A stretch of 35,514 bases of DNA from SAR324 cluster bacterium (GCA_015232315.1 JADFZZ010000042.1:1-35514), one strand, 5' to 3'. Shown: positions 24,007 to 32,737, counted from the first letter of the stretch. The notes: generated from the sequence alone by a model not told the origin. Numbers and translations: made by a program.

Positions 24007-24109
24007 TGTCATCCCGACAGAACGAGGTCCGAGAGACTGGGGATCTTGAAGATTGGTGTATATGATCTCTCCTTCGTCGAGATGAAAAACTGTAAACAGG
24101 ATAATGACA
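24007..24109. repeat. Dispersed inverted repeat, TGTCATCCCGA type
   Basis: The left end TGTCATCCCGACAGAACGAG, running to GGGGATC, is mirrored on the right by GATCTCTCCTTCGTCGAGATGA and a terminal AATGACA, with mismatches. This is the familiar extragenic TCATCCCGA...GGGATC repeat style. The 361 bases between the small Cys protein and the transpeptidase start hold this unit and AT-rich sequence, with no gene seen. The element covers the first candidate ATG of the next frame (24104), which argues for the later start at 24149. Confidence 0.5.
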
Positions 24110-24148
24110 GATGTCGAAAATTACTTAATAAATCTATGGATCTGTTTT

Positions 24149-25123
24149 ATGAAATGCATACTGTGGGGACTCAGTGCGATTCTAATCATGTTGCCATCAC
24201 TGGTTTTAGGGGAAAACCTGCTGCCCGATTCTCTTGTGTATTACAATTACCCGGGAAAGCACGTTCTGATAGTGGACAAGTCGGGTTGTGAGGTCAGGGT
24301 ATATCGTTATCAGGAACAATGGGGACAAGTTGCTCAATATAAATGCACAACCGGAAAGAAGGAAGGGGATAAATTCAAAGAAGGTGATGAACGAACGCCC
24401 TTAGGTATTTACTGGCTTAATAACGGCTGGACAGGGAATGAATTGGTGAGTCAATATGGGGATAGTGCTGCCATTTATGGTTTAGGAGCGTTTGAACTGA
24501 ACTATCCTAATTATATCGATAAACTGCTGTATAATAAAAGCGGATATGGGATCTGGTTACATGGAACCGATAAAGGCGAACCTTCAGCAACTCGTGGTTG
24601 TGTTTCAACCAGCAATTCAGATCTGGCAGAAATTTCACGTTATATCGAATTTGGTCAAACCCCGATTCTTATTGAAGAAAAAGTAAACTATGTGACTCCT
24701 GATCAAATAGAACGGCAACAAAATGAAATACTGACGTTTCTGGATTACTGGAAGAAAGCCTGGGAATCGGATGATTTGGCGAATTTTCTTTCGTTCTATT
24801 CAAAGGATTTTCAGACGCCCCGATTTAATTACAGGCAATGGCAGGAATATAAGCAGGTTGTCAATAGCCTGAATACGAACCGGAGAGTAGAGGTCTCCGA
24901 TATTTCAATATTGAAATCAAAAGATTTGTATTCTATTCAGTTTTTACAGCGGTTTACCTCTGACCGAACCAGAGATGTCGGAAAAAAACAACTTTATCTG
25001 GTTCAGGAAGCAGGATTATACAAAATACTGAGTGAAAACTGGGAACCGGAAGCAGTGCTCCCGCACAAGCCATCCTTCAATCATTATGCCTATAAGCTCA
25101 ACACACAGGAAGAATCACTTTAA
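24149..25123 (+). CDS. L,D-transpeptidase (YkuD domain) with NTF2/SnoaL-like C-terminal domain
   Basis: 324 residues from ATG 24149. The signal peptide MKCILWGLSAILIMLPSLVLG is followed by a YkuD catalytic domain (~25-185) with HVLIVDKSGCEVRVYR, the substrate loop RTPLGIYWLNN, and the catalytic HGTDKGEPSATRGCVSTSN with His and nucleophile Cys. The C-terminal part (~195-310) resembles an NTF2/SnoaL-like fold (LTFLDYWKKAWESDDLANFL, then YSKDF), a pairing common in YafK/ErfK-type proteins. It acts on peptidoglycan cross-links or lipoprotein attachment in the periplasm. Its last 4 bases overlap the convergent argB stop. Confidence 0.88.
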   Translation: MKCILWGLSAILIMLPSLVLGENLLPDSLVYYNYPGKHVLIVDKSGCEVRVYRYQEQWGQVAQYKCTTGKKEGDKFKEGDERTPLGIYWLNNGWTGNELVSQYGDSAAIYGLGAFELNYPNYIDKLLYNKSGYGIWLHGTDKGEPSATRGCVSTSNSDLAEISRYIEFGQTPILIEEKVNYVTPDQIERQQNEILTFLDYWKKAWESDDLANFLSFYSKDFQTPRFNYRQWQEYKQVVNSLNTNRRVEVSDISILKSKDLYSIQFLQRFTSDRTRDVGKKQLYLVQEAGLYKILSENWEPEAVLPHKPSFNHYAYKLNTQEESL

Positions 25124-25977
25124 TCTGCGATTTTGGTTCCGATACCTTTGTGTGTAAAGAGTTCCGCAATAACAGAGTGAGGATCTTTCCCGTTAATGAT
25201 GTGAGCTGATTTGACGCCATGGTGAATGGCATGCAATGCAGCCTGCACTTTAGGCAGCATTCCCCCATAAATCACTCCCTGAACTATTTTTGCTTCAACT
25301 TCTTGGGATGTCAATTCTGTTAACAGTTGATTTTCTTCCATAATTCCATCCACATTAGTCAGAAAAATTACTTTATCCGCTTTAAGTGCTGAGGCGATGT
25401 ATGCGGCGACGGTGTCAGCATTGACATTGTAGGTCAATCCGTTGTCACCCATACCAATCGGTGACACAACAGGTAAAAAACCTTCTCGTAGCAAGACACT
25501 GAGGATTTCTGGATTCGTGTTTTTAATTTCGCCGACATAGCCAAGATCATAGCCTTTTTCGTGGCTTTTTTTCTGCGCTTCAATCAGGTGTCCATCTTTT
25601 CCACTCAAGCCGACGGCTTTCCCACCAAACATATTCAGATGGGAAATAATTTCTTTATTGATAGTCCCGGAAAGCACCATTTCCGCAACTTTCAGGTTTT
25701 CACGGCTAGTGACCCGTAAACCGTCAATAAAGGTAACTTCCTGTCCCAATTGTTCCATGGCACGACTGACTTCGGGGCCACCGCCATGAACGATCACTGG
25801 CATTAAACCCAGCGATTGCAAGAGCACAATATCATGAGCAAAATCTTTTTTAAGCGTTTCATCCACCATGGCGGCTCCGCCATATTTAATAACAACGATT
25901 TTATTTCTGAAAGACTGAATGTACGATAATGCCTCAATGAGCAGTTCTTTTTTATCCTGATTTGTAATGTCAACCAT
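25120..25977 (-). CDS. argB: Acetylglutamate kinase
   Basis: 285 residues, normal length. It phosphorylates N-acetylglutamate in arginine biosynthesis. Motifs: VVIKYGGAAMVD (phosphate-binding Lys), PVIVHGGGPEVSRAMEQLG, NVNADTVAAYIASALKADKV, FLTNVDGI and the C-terminal VIYGGMLPKVQAA with HIINGKDPHSVIAELFT. The ATG is preceded by GGAG with 7-nt spacing. It is alone; no other arg gene is in the window. The convergent 4-base overlap with the transpeptidase leaves no room for separate terminators. Confidence 0.96.
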   Translation of the reverse strand: MVDITNQDKKELLIEALSYIQSFRNKIVVIKYGGAAMVDETLKKDFAHDIVLLQSLGLMPVIVHGGGPEVSRAMEQLGQEVTFIDGLRVTSRENLKVAEMVLSGTINKEIISHLNMFGGKAVGLSGKDGHLIEAQKKSHEKGYDLGYVGEIKNTNPEILSVLLREGFLPVVSPIGMGDNGLTYNVNADTVAAYIASALKADKVIFLTNVDGIMEENQLLTELTSQEVEAKIVQGVIYGGMLPKVQAALHAIHHGVKSAHIINGKDPHSVIAELFTHKGIGTKIAD

Positions 25978-26227
25978 GAGAATCTCCGGAAAATATTTTG
26001 ATTTGTATGACCAAATGGTTCAATGCGATTTTAGTTCTAAAAATTGAGTACAGCCATTATTCAATCAAATAATTTGAATGATGAGCCACAGAAATCATAT
26101 GAAAACAAAACAAATTCAAGTTGTATCAAAGAGAGTATGATTCGTACTTGGATAATCAATCAGTATTTGATATAGATCTCTGAAAAGAGTCTTTCCATAA
26201 TAAATCATCTGGTTCCCTGTAAGAAAT

Positions 26228-26815
26228 ATGTCTGCTCCAAATAATAACTCATTTTCCTATATGCATCTGCTCTGGAAAAACAAAAAAGAAATTCTGATCC
26301 TTTGTCTTTTGTTGACGTTGTTGTCCTATGCGATGACTGTGTGGAACGGAAGTGACGAAATATCAGAGCAAACTGAGCAGATCATGAGAGTTCTCACCAT
26401 GGAACAGGTTGAAATAACCAATTACAAGCAAGAACTCCTCCAGTGGAAAATTATTGGCTCCCATGCAAGAGCGATTGAAGAAACACAGTCAACCCTGCTA
26501 AGAAACCTCACTGTGTTGATCTATGATGAGGAACAAACATCGCCTCCTCGGGTTGATATCCAGATAACAGCGGAACAAGGACTGTTGGAGGGGATAGAAA
26601 ATCATGTTATTTTGATGGGCAATGTGCATGCAACCAGAGATGAGGACATGTCATTAAAAACTGAAAAAGCCATTTATAATTATCAAAACCGCATTCTTAC
26701 TCTTCCAGATAATGTTAGCATGCATCGTGGGGAAATAACGATGATTGGTGATAATCTGGAATATCATGTCTTTGACAAGCAGTTTCATTTGGGAAATGTC
26801 TTATTAGTTCAATGA
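26228..26815 (+). CDS. lptC: LPS export protein LptC
   Basis: 195 residues with one N-terminal membrane helix (~21-37, EILILCLLLTLLSYAMTVW), followed by the LptC/YrbK beta-jellyroll: TMEQVEITNYKQELLQWKII, SLKTEKAIYNYQNRILTLPD and GDNLEYHVFDKQFHLGNV. LptC is the bitopic inner-membrane part of the LPS bridge. Length and topology fit the family, although primary similarity is low as usual. It is not next to lptA or lptB (lptB is ~14 kb away). The 250 bases upstream hold no gene. The ribosome site is weak. Confidence 0.8.
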   Translation: MSAPNNNSFSYMHLLWKNKKEILILCLLLTLLSYAMTVWNGSDEISEQTEQIMRVLTMEQVEITNYKQELLQWKIIGSHARAIEETQSTLLRNLTVLIYDEEQTSPPRVDIQITAEQGLLEGIENHVILMGNVHATRDEDMSLKTEKAIYNYQNRILTLPDNVSMHRGEITMIGDNLEYHVFDKQFHLGNVLLVQ

Positions 26816-26858
26816 CAGTTAATTTTGAAAGAAAAAGGCCCAATTTTTTGCGTATATT

Positions 26859-26884
26859 GAACCAATTTCAGGATCTATGTTCTA
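26859..26884 (+). promoter_or_regulatory. Candidate ECF-type (autoregulated) promoter
   Basis: GAACC (26859-26863) and TCTA (26881-26884) are separated by 17 bases, 20-45 bases before the sigma-factor start. This resembles the GAAC...TCT pattern used by many ECF sigma factors for their own operons. It is a visual match only. Confidence 0.3.
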
Positions 26885-26905
26885 TATACTTAGTTTGGAA
26901 AAACC

Positions 26906-27559
26906 ATGGTTGGGTATTCTGTTCACAAAAAGAAAGCTGTTTACCTTACGCGTGGTTTCATGGATGATGACATATTAATACAGGCACATAAAAACGGTGA
27001 TAAGCGAGCGTTTGAAAAACTGGTACATAAACATCAGCGAGGAGTTGGACGTTTAATCCTATCGGTAATCAAACAGGAAAATAAAGTTCCAGATGTATTG
27101 CAGGAGGTGTTTATTGCAGTATACCGAGGCTTGAAAAATTTCCGGGGGGACTCCTTGTTCAAGACATGGTTGTATCGAATCACACTGCACGAATCGATCC
27201 GATACTTGAATAAAGAATCCAGAAAAGAAACGGTTTCTCTTGATAATACCGACGATTCGTTCTCAGACACTACTGAACCCCACGTCACTTTGGTTTGGGA
27301 CGGAGATGATCCTGAAACCACATTGTTAAATATTCAAAATAAACAAATATTAGATGGAATTATCAGTCATTTGAGTCCAGATCACCGGTTGGTTCTGCAC
27401 CTTCACTATCAAGAAGATTTATTGGTTGAGAATATTGCGGAAATACTGGAAATCCCTGTCGGCAGCGTCAAATCTCGCTTGTATTATGCGAGGCTACATC
27501 TCAAAAAATTGATGGAACCTGTCATTCAACAATTAATGCGAGAATCTCATGGAAAATAA
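26906..27559 (+). CDS. ECF RNA polymerase sigma factor
   Basis: 217 residues from 26906 (GGA six bases upstream); an ATG at 26960, starting MDDDILIQAHKNGDKRAF, is where family similarity begins. Region 2 includes KVPDVLQEVFIAVYRGLKNF and SLFKTWLYRITLHESIRYL; region 4 is LSPDHRLVLHLHYQEDLLVE with IAEILEIPVGSVKSRLYYAR. The linker has an acidic stretch, SDTTEPHVTLVWDGDDPE. It overlaps the following zinc anti-sigma gene by 11 bases. Target genes unknown. Confidence 0.92.
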   Translation: MVGYSVHKKKAVYLTRGFMDDDILIQAHKNGDKRAFEKLVHKHQRGVGRLILSVIKQENKVPDVLQEVFIAVYRGLKNFRGDSLFKTWLYRITLHESIRYLNKESRKETVSLDNTDDSFSDTTEPHVTLVWDGDDPETTLLNIQNKQILDGIISHLSPDHRLVLHLHYQEDLLVENIAEILEIPVGSVKSRLYYARLHLKKLMEPVIQQLMRESHGK

Positions 27560-28148
27560 TAATCTTCAGCCTTGCAATCAAACAGAGATTCTGCTGAAGC
27601 TTGAGGTAGAGTCTCCTCAAACGGTTAAAAATGCTTTTTGGGCGGAACATTTGTTGGGTTGCTCTATCTGCCAGCACGAATTGAGAGCGTTCAGGCGCTC
27701 TCTGGAATTATATCTGCGGATTTCTGAGGAAAACGCAAACATAGTTGATTCATATCAGATATGGGATCAACTGGAGAAAAAACTACCTCATAACAGATTC
27801 AGGTCAACTACCGTTGCTAAAGTGCTGATGGCTGCCAGTGTTCTCTTGCTATTGGGAATACCGTCATGGTTTTCATTGCAAAAGCAGGATCCCTATGCGA
27901 TTCCATCCCAGTATACTGTGATTGACATGCAAACTGAGGAAACTTTCGGTGAAAAGTCCGGCCAGACTCAATTGATATGGGGCACCGAAAAATTTGGTTT
28001 AATGATTCGGGATGCGAATGGGACAGATTCTACGATTGTTATTGGTATGAAATTAGGAACTCATTTTTCTCTCCTCAATGGAACACTCTTTCAAAATAGA
28101 GAGCTTGTTTCCCTCAAAAAATCAACGCCTCCGACTAAGGGGTCATGA
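27549..28148 (+). CDS. Zinc-type transmembrane anti-sigma factor
   Basis: 199 residues. The N-terminal cytoplasmic domain contains His34, Cys38 and Cys41 in AEHLLGCSICQHEL, the HxxxCxxC zinc motif of anti-sigma (ZAS) domains. One membrane helix lies at ~91-107 (KVLMAASVLLLLGIPSW), followed by a ~90-residue periplasmic sensor region with no recognised fold. It would hold the preceding ECF sigma factor inactive until an envelope signal. Start overlaps the sigma gene end by 11 bases; the end overlaps the next gene (ATGA). Confidence 0.85.
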   Translation: MENNNLQPCNQTEILLKLEVESPQTVKNAFWAEHLLGCSICQHELRAFRRSLELYLRISEENANIVDSYQIWDQLEKKLPHNRFRSTTVAKVLMAASVLLLLGIPSWFSLQKQDPYAIPSQYTVIDMQTEETFGEKSGQTQLIWGTEKFGLMIRDANGTDSTIVIGMKLGTHFSLLNGTLFQNRELVSLKKSTPPTKGS

Positions 28149-29149
28149 TGAAAAAAATCTCTGTGAAATCAATGTTGAGAAATTTGAGCAAGTTTAGTTT
28201 GATGATTGCGATTATGGGAACGAATGTTCCGGTTTATGCTGATTCTTTGAAAAGTATGCAAATATCCAAAGATTATGAATTGGGTGAAGATTTGGTCGCT
28301 AACGACATTACCTGCAACCACACTAGGCTTAATATTCTGGGGAAAGTAAAAGGCCGAATTTTTTCAGTAGGTTGTGATGTGACCGTTGGGCACCAAAGTC
28401 TATTGGAAAAAGGAATTATTTTTGCGGGTGGAACCCTTAGCATACAAGAAAAGGCAACAATTACAGGTGATATTTCTCAAATTGGAGGGATCTTGCAAAT
28501 CCCACCCAATGTAGATCTCCAAGGCGTTATTCGGCGTTATCCCAAAAAAGATGAACCACCTAAGGAGTTTTTGCAGGCAAGCTTACATTATCTGACATTC
28601 CAACGAATCGTGCCTGTCGATGTTGACCATTTAAATCGGTCTATTACTGAGTTGCTTCAAAAAGGGATCACGGAAACTCATAGAGAACCACTCAAGGAAT
28701 TTACCATTCCTGAATTTGCGGAATATGTATTTAAACCGGATTATGTACGCTTTGCTCAGAAATGGACTTATATCAAAGACGGATATAATTTGGAAATGCA
28801 GATCATGGAATTTAAATCTTCTGCGGAATCCCTGATTTTTTGGAAAAACATCATGCGCCTTGGAAATGTGAACATGTCACATTCTGTATTGAACAGTATG
28901 GGCGAAGGGGGACATGGGTATTATCGTTATAAGGATCGTTCCACCATTTTATGGTATCGGGGGGACTGGATTTTTTCGTTACAAGTGCTTGTACCGGAAA
29001 AACTTCCTGTAGAAAAAAACTGGCGAGATGCTGAAATTCAGCGAGATGGATTTATCAGTATGCTTTATAAATCTCTAAAAAATAATACTCTCAATCTGGA
29101 TAGTGGCGATGTTTTTGTCGGTTCCTGGCCTTCCGAAGAACTCAAGTAA
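28145..29149 (+). CDS. Secreted bactofilin-like beta-helix protein with unknown C-terminal domain
   Basis: 334 residues; ATGA overlap with the anti-sigma stop. A signal peptide (~1-32, ending PVYA) precedes repeated short beta turns, NILGKVKGRIFSVGCDVTVG, GIIFAGGTLSIQEKATITGD and ISQIGGILQIPPNVDLQG, which resemble a bactofilin/polymer-forming beta-helix but in an exported protein. From ~190 the C-terminal domain (FAEYVFKPDYVRFAQKWTYI, QIMEFKSSAESLIFWKNIMR, YRYKDRSTILWYRGDWIFSL) recalls the DUF6599 type, by resemblance only. It is the third gene of the sigma/anti-sigma operon and so may be its effector or signal component. Confidence 0.7.
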   Translation: MMKKISVKSMLRNLSKFSLMIAIMGTNVPVYADSLKSMQISKDYELGEDLVANDITCNHTRLNILGKVKGRIFSVGCDVTVGHQSLLEKGIIFAGGTLSIQEKATITGDISQIGGILQIPPNVDLQGVIRRYPKKDEPPKEFLQASLHYLTFQRIVPVDVDHLNRSITELLQKGITETHREPLKEFTIPEFAEYVFKPDYVRFAQKWTYIKDGYNLEMQIMEFKSSAESLIFWKNIMRLGNVNMSHSVLNSMGEGGHGYYRYKDRSTILWYRGDWIFSLQVLVPEKLPVEKNWRDAEIQRDGFISMLYKSLKNNTLNLDSGDVFVGSWPSEELK

Positions 29150-29152
29150 CAA

Positions 29153-30346
29153 TCAGTTGTTGAAAAAATACTTATTCCAGTTCAACAGCGAGTTGGCCAC
29201 ATCATCAAGAAAGCCTGATTGTTTGACCGATTGATGGGCTTTTAAGGGAATCTTCTGATAAAGCCTGTCATTTAAATAAACATCCAAATATCCCAAGACT
29301 TCCCCCTTTTCAACTGGCGCTCTTACGTTTGACAGCATTTCCAGCCTGGTATCGACCTGTGGTGTTCCCGGAGTCACTAATAATGAAAGACTTTGGCCAA
29401 TTTCGAGGTCCACTTGTGGCTCCAAACCATCCTCAACAGGAACGCCCTGATCAATCAGCGATCCTTCAGAAAATAATGGAGTGCGTTCAAATTGTTCAAA
29501 ACCTGCTGTCAGCAATTGTATAGTGAATTGATCTCTGTAAAATCGATTTTCACAGCCTGTTACCACGGAAATCAGCCTTGTATTACCACGTTTGGCTGTT
29601 CCGACAAAATTGAAACCGGCTTTTCTGTGATACCCTGATTTCAATCCATCCATTCCGTCAATAGTCTGGAGCATTTTACGATAGGTGCTGACCAATTGAA
29701 ATTCCCCATTCCGAAAAGAATCCACCTTGGTAGAAGCATACTCCATATAAACAGGGTGTTTCAAGACTTCCTGAGCCAGTCGGGATAAGTCTCTGGCTGT
29801 TGTCATATTATCAGGCATACCACGTTTGGGAGGGAGGCCATGCGGCGTAAAGAACAAAGAATGATCCATACCCAGTTGTGCGGCTTTTTTATTCATAAGA
29901 GCCACAAAATCCTGATAACTACCACCTGCATATTCCGCAATAGCAACGGCCGCATCATTGGCTGAAACCATGATCATGGCTTTCAGTAATTCACTCAAAG
30001 TAAAAACTTCTCCTTCTTTCAGGAAAACCTGACTTCCACCCATGTGGCTGGCAAGCTGAGAAATAACCACTTTATCATCAAGATGCAGTTGTCCACTTTC
30101 AATTTTTTCCAGGGTAATGAGAGCTGTCATCAGTTTGACAGTGGAGGCGGGAATTGCCATTGAATCAGGGTTGTGTGCATAGAGTGTCTGTCCAGTATCG
30201 GCATCAATAAGTAGCAACGATCCAAATAAATGATCCTGAGTGTCCAAAATATCAAACAATGATCTGGTGTCAGCATACGTTGAAAAAACGTTACCCAACA
30301 CTGGGACAAAACAGATAAACAGTAATAATATGCATTTTTTTTTCAT
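29153..30346 (-). CDS. D-alanyl-D-alanine carboxypeptidase (PBP5/6 type)
   Basis: 397 residues from ATG 30346, where a signal peptide begins (MKKKCILLLFICFVPVLGNV, then FSTYA). The active site is complete: Ser68-Thr-Val-Lys71 (SxxK), Ser128-Ala-Asn130 (SxN) and Lys236-Ser-Gly238 (KTG box as KSG). A C-terminal PBP5_C-like beta domain follows (~290-375), and the protein ends with an amphipathic stretch (VANSLLNWNKYFFN) suited to peripheral membrane anchoring. It trims the terminal D-Ala of peptidoglycan stem peptides. It starts 5 bases after the TerB-type gene on the same strand. dacA and dacC cannot be told apart here. Confidence 0.93.
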   Translation of the reverse strand: MKKKCILLLFICFVPVLGNVFSTYADTRSLFDILDTQDHLFGSLLLIDADTGQTLYAHNPDSMAIPASTVKLMTALITLEKIESGQLHLDDKVVISQLASHMGGSQVFLKEGEVFTLSELLKAMIMVSANDAAVAIAEYAGGSYQDFVALMNKKAAQLGMDHSLFFTPHGLPPKRGMPDNMTTARDLSRLAQEVLKHPVYMEYASTKVDSFRNGEFQLVSTYRKMLQTIDGMDGLKSGYHRKAGFNFVGTAKRGNTRLISVVTGCENRFYRDQFTIQLLTAGFEQFERTPLFSEGSLIDQGVPVEDGLEPQVDLEIGQSLSLLVTPGTPQVDTRLEMLSNVRAPVEKGEVLGYLDVYLNDRLYQKIPLKAHQSVKQSGFLDDVANSLLNWNKYFFNN

Positions 30347-30351
30347 GATAA

Positions 30352-30765
30352 TCAGATGGATATGGCAAAAATATAGGCAAGTTGTGCACGTCCCCATTGA
30401 ATGATATGCTCAATGGTTGAGGTTTCAATTCCCATAGATGTGCCGATTTTTCGGATAATTTTTTCTTCTTTTGGATGAAACTCACCATCTGAGATGGCAA
30501 CAGACGTACAATCTTTCAGAATGTCATTTGCTTTTTGTGCGTCAATGGTTGTAATTTTCTCAATTTTCACTTTCTTTGTTCCCTGAGTGTACTGTTCTAA
30601 TTCTTCAAATTGAACAGAACTTTTGGTAAAAAAATCAAAAATCGTTCTTAAATATTTTATTTCAGCATCATCAATCCGGCCATCCGCAACAATTATTGCT
30701 ACAACAGCTTTTGCATACCAGAATTGCTCTTCCTGATTCATGTCGTTAAACAATCTTCGATTCAT
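30352..30765 (-). CDS. TerB-domain protein
   Basis: 137 residues from ATG 30765, which has AGGGG four bases upstream; ATG 30780 is also in frame. An all-helical TerB-like domain has two pseudo-symmetric acidic motifs, AIIVADGRIDDAEI and AISDGEFHPKEEKI, that match the DGxxxxxE metal-binding pattern of TerB. The role in this organism is unknown; tellurite resistance should not be assumed from TerB alone. The next gene on the strand, a D-Ala carboxypeptidase, starts 5 bases later. Confidence 0.8.
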   Translation of the reverse strand: MNRRLFNDMNQEEQFWYAKAVVAIIVADGRIDDAEIKYLRTIFDFFTKSSVQFEELEQYTQGTKKVKIEKITTIDAQKANDILKDCTSVAISDGEFHPKEEKIIRKIGTSMGIETSTIEHIIQWGRAQLAYIFAISI

Positions 30766-30963
30766 GTAACCCCTGATCATGGTTTGAATTAATACTAAAT
30801 GACACTTTGCATAATCGTTTCATAGACACAAGCCTTTTATAGGAAAGATCTTCTAAATTATCACTTACTTAGTCAAAAAGTTTGCACTCTTAATAAAAAA
30901 TAGATAGGTTTCAGTTTGCTTGGTTTATTGAATCGATAATAATAATTTTTACAGAGAGGGTTT

Positions 30964-31071
30964 ATGTTTGAAATGGAAGTTTTGGCCACTGTTTTTGTTA
31001 TTGGAGCGATTTATTTTATGGCTTTTTATGTGGCAGAATTGATCCTTATCAAGGATAAGGGATCACATTAA
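30964..31071 (+). CDS. 35-residue single-span membrane peptide
   Basis: AGGG lies four bases before the ATG. The peptide is MFEMEVLATVFVIGAIYFMA followed by FYVAELILIKDKGSH, one hydrophobic helix (~6-28) and a basic C-terminus. The stop is five bases before the ATG of the lipoprotein gene, so it heads a compact operon. No family was recognised. It may be translated as a leader or as a true small membrane protein. Confidence 0.55.
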   Translation: MFEMEVLATVFVIGAIYFMAFYVAELILIKDKGSH

Positions 31072-31076
31072 TCTCT

Positions 31077-31829
31077 ATGTCTCAGACTCTTCTAAAAAGT
31101 TTTTTTCTGTGCAGTCTCTATGCCTTGTGGGGCTGCACCCCTTCTGTTGCACCCCAATTATTTCTTTCGCCATCGTTTATCAGTGATTCTGTCCCGGCAG
31201 TCACACAGGCTTCCGGGAAAATTTCCATCAAGAATGGTGATTCTCGCCAAAGTGGTGACCTGCTTTTGACTATTGACAATGAACACCAACTCCGAATGCG
31301 GATTCTGGCTCCATTGCTGGGTAGCCAGTTGTACGAAATCAGGATGAATGATGAACAAATGATGATTCTTGATTACCAACATAGGGAATATTTTTTGGGC
31401 GAAAATACGCCGTCTGTTCGAAAAATATGGCTGGGAGTCGATCTCAGGATGGCTGAAGTGGGTTGGTGGATTTGGGGACGGATTTCTTCACGACAATTTG
31501 AGGAATGGTCAGGACACAAAACCACTTCTGGTGTGATCCTGACCAAAGAACAGGAAACCTATGAGATTGAGTTTCGTGACAATCAGTTGCCCTATAAAAT
31601 CATAAAGAAAGAAAACCAGATCACAATATTTGAAATTACCATAATGGAATATCAGAATATCGACCATTTTAGGGTTCCTTATAAAATAAATATTCTGGAT
31701 CTTCAGGAAAATAATCAGCTCAGAATTGTCCTGACTGAACTATCGGCGTCATCGGAAACCTTGAATCTGGATTTTGATCCCCCGGCGTCTATGAGACCAC
31801 TTGTCACTGCTTTCGGTGACGATTCATGA
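31077..31829 (+). CDS. LolB-like lipoprotein
   Basis: 250 residues. The signal MSQTLLKSFFLCSLYALWGC gives a lipobox with Cys20. The mature part follows the LolB/LppX-type half-barrel pattern: ASGKISIKNGDSRQSGDLLL, LRMRILAPLLGSQLYEI, MMILDYQHREYF, WWIWGRIS and late strands ending in TELSASSETLNLDFD. LolB accepts lipoproteins from LolA at the outer membrane; the assignment is to the LolB-like/DUF4292 superfamily, not proven LolB. It overlaps rsgA by ATGA, so translation is coupled. Confidence 0.7.
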   Translation: MSQTLLKSFFLCSLYALWGCTPSVAPQLFLSPSFISDSVPAVTQASGKISIKNGDSRQSGDLLLTIDNEHQLRMRILAPLLGSQLYEIRMNDEQMMILDYQHREYFLGENTPSVRKIWLGVDLRMAEVGWWIWGRISSRQFEEWSGHKTTSGVILTKEQETYEIEFRDNQLPYKIIKKENQITIFEITIMEYQNIDHFRVPYKINILDLQENNQLRIVLTELSASSETLNLDFDPPASMRPLVTAFGDDS

Positions 31830-32737
31830 CTCCAGCAACAACACAAACCGGCCTGGTGTTACGGCGAACCAAAAGCTTTTATTACATTTATGTAAATGGA
31901 AAAGTCTGCCTGTGTCGTGTCAAAGGCAATTTATTCCAAAACAGCCGATATGATCATAAAATAGCTGTGGGTGACAGAGTTGAAGTGGATCTGGAGGCCT
32001 CTGATGATGCCGGTTGGATTTATAAAGTGCTTCCGCGTTCCACAAAACTCACGCGTCCCATGAGTGAGAATGTTGAACAGGTTCTGGTTGCAAACGCTGA
32101 TTATCTGATGGTGGTTAGTTCCACCAAAACGCCACCATTTCGCTATGGTCTTGTGGATCGCTTTTTGATCACGGCTGAACGAGGTGGTTTAACTCCTGTC
32201 ATTGTGATCAATAAAATAGATTTGGGTGTCGATGGTCTGGAACCCATCCTCCAGCTATATCAGACCTTGGGATATCAGGTGTTATGCACCAGTGTGGCAA
32301 CAGGCGAAGGACTTGATATTCTGGGCAGTATGCTGCATGAAAAAATTACAATTTTGTCAGGACATTCTGGTGTGGGAAAATCATCAATCATCAAGGCTCT
32401 GTTTCCGGATTGGGATATCCGGATTGGAAATGTGAATGAAAAAGGGGGGAAAGGAAAACATACCACCACTCTGGCTGAGATGTATCCATTGCCGCAGGGA
32501 TCAGGCTTCATTGTGGACACTCCGGGAATCAGGGAAATGGGCTTGGGGATTTCCCGTGAAGAACTGGATCAGTTTTTTATTGAATTCGAAACTCCTCGAA
32601 AATTTTGTGGCTTCAAACGATGCAGTCATACCCATGAACCCCGGTGCGGGGTGAAGGAGGCCCTTGTTGATGGGCAAATTTCTGAACAACGCTACGAAAG
32701 TTATCTCAGTATTTTTGAATCTCTGGAAAACAAATGA
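31826..32737 (+). CDS. rsgA: Ribosome small subunit-dependent GTPase A
   Basis: 303 residues. An N-terminal OB fold (~10-70) precedes a circularly permuted GTPase domain: G4 NKID (129-132), then G1 GHSGVGKS (179-186), the switch KGGKGKHTTT and G3 DTPG (231-234). The zinc knuckle Cys261, Cys266, His268 and Cys274 lies in FCGFKRCSHTHEPRC. It assists maturation of the 30S subunit. It overlaps both the upstream lipoprotein gene and the downstream prenyltransferase gene by four bases (ATGA). Confidence 0.96.
   Translation: MTPATTQTGLVLRRTKSFYYIYVNGKVCLCRVKGNLFQNSRYDHKIAVGDRVEVDLEASDDAGWIYKVLPRSTKLTRPMSENVEQVLVANADYLMVVSSTKTPPFRYGLVDRFLITAERGGLTPVIVINKIDLGVDGLEPILQLYQTLGYQVLCTSVATGEGLDILGSMLHEKITILSGHSGVGKSSIIKALFPDWDIRIGNVNEKGGKGKHTTTLAEMYPLPQGSGFIVDTPGIREMGLGISREELDQFFIEFETPRKFCGFKRCSHTHEPRCGVKEALVDGQISEQRYESYLSIFESLENK

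Noticed and set aside
30352-30765. Tellurite resistance determinant
   Set aside because: Only a TerB domain is present; no terC, terD, terZ or related genes are nearby, so a tellurite function is not supported.
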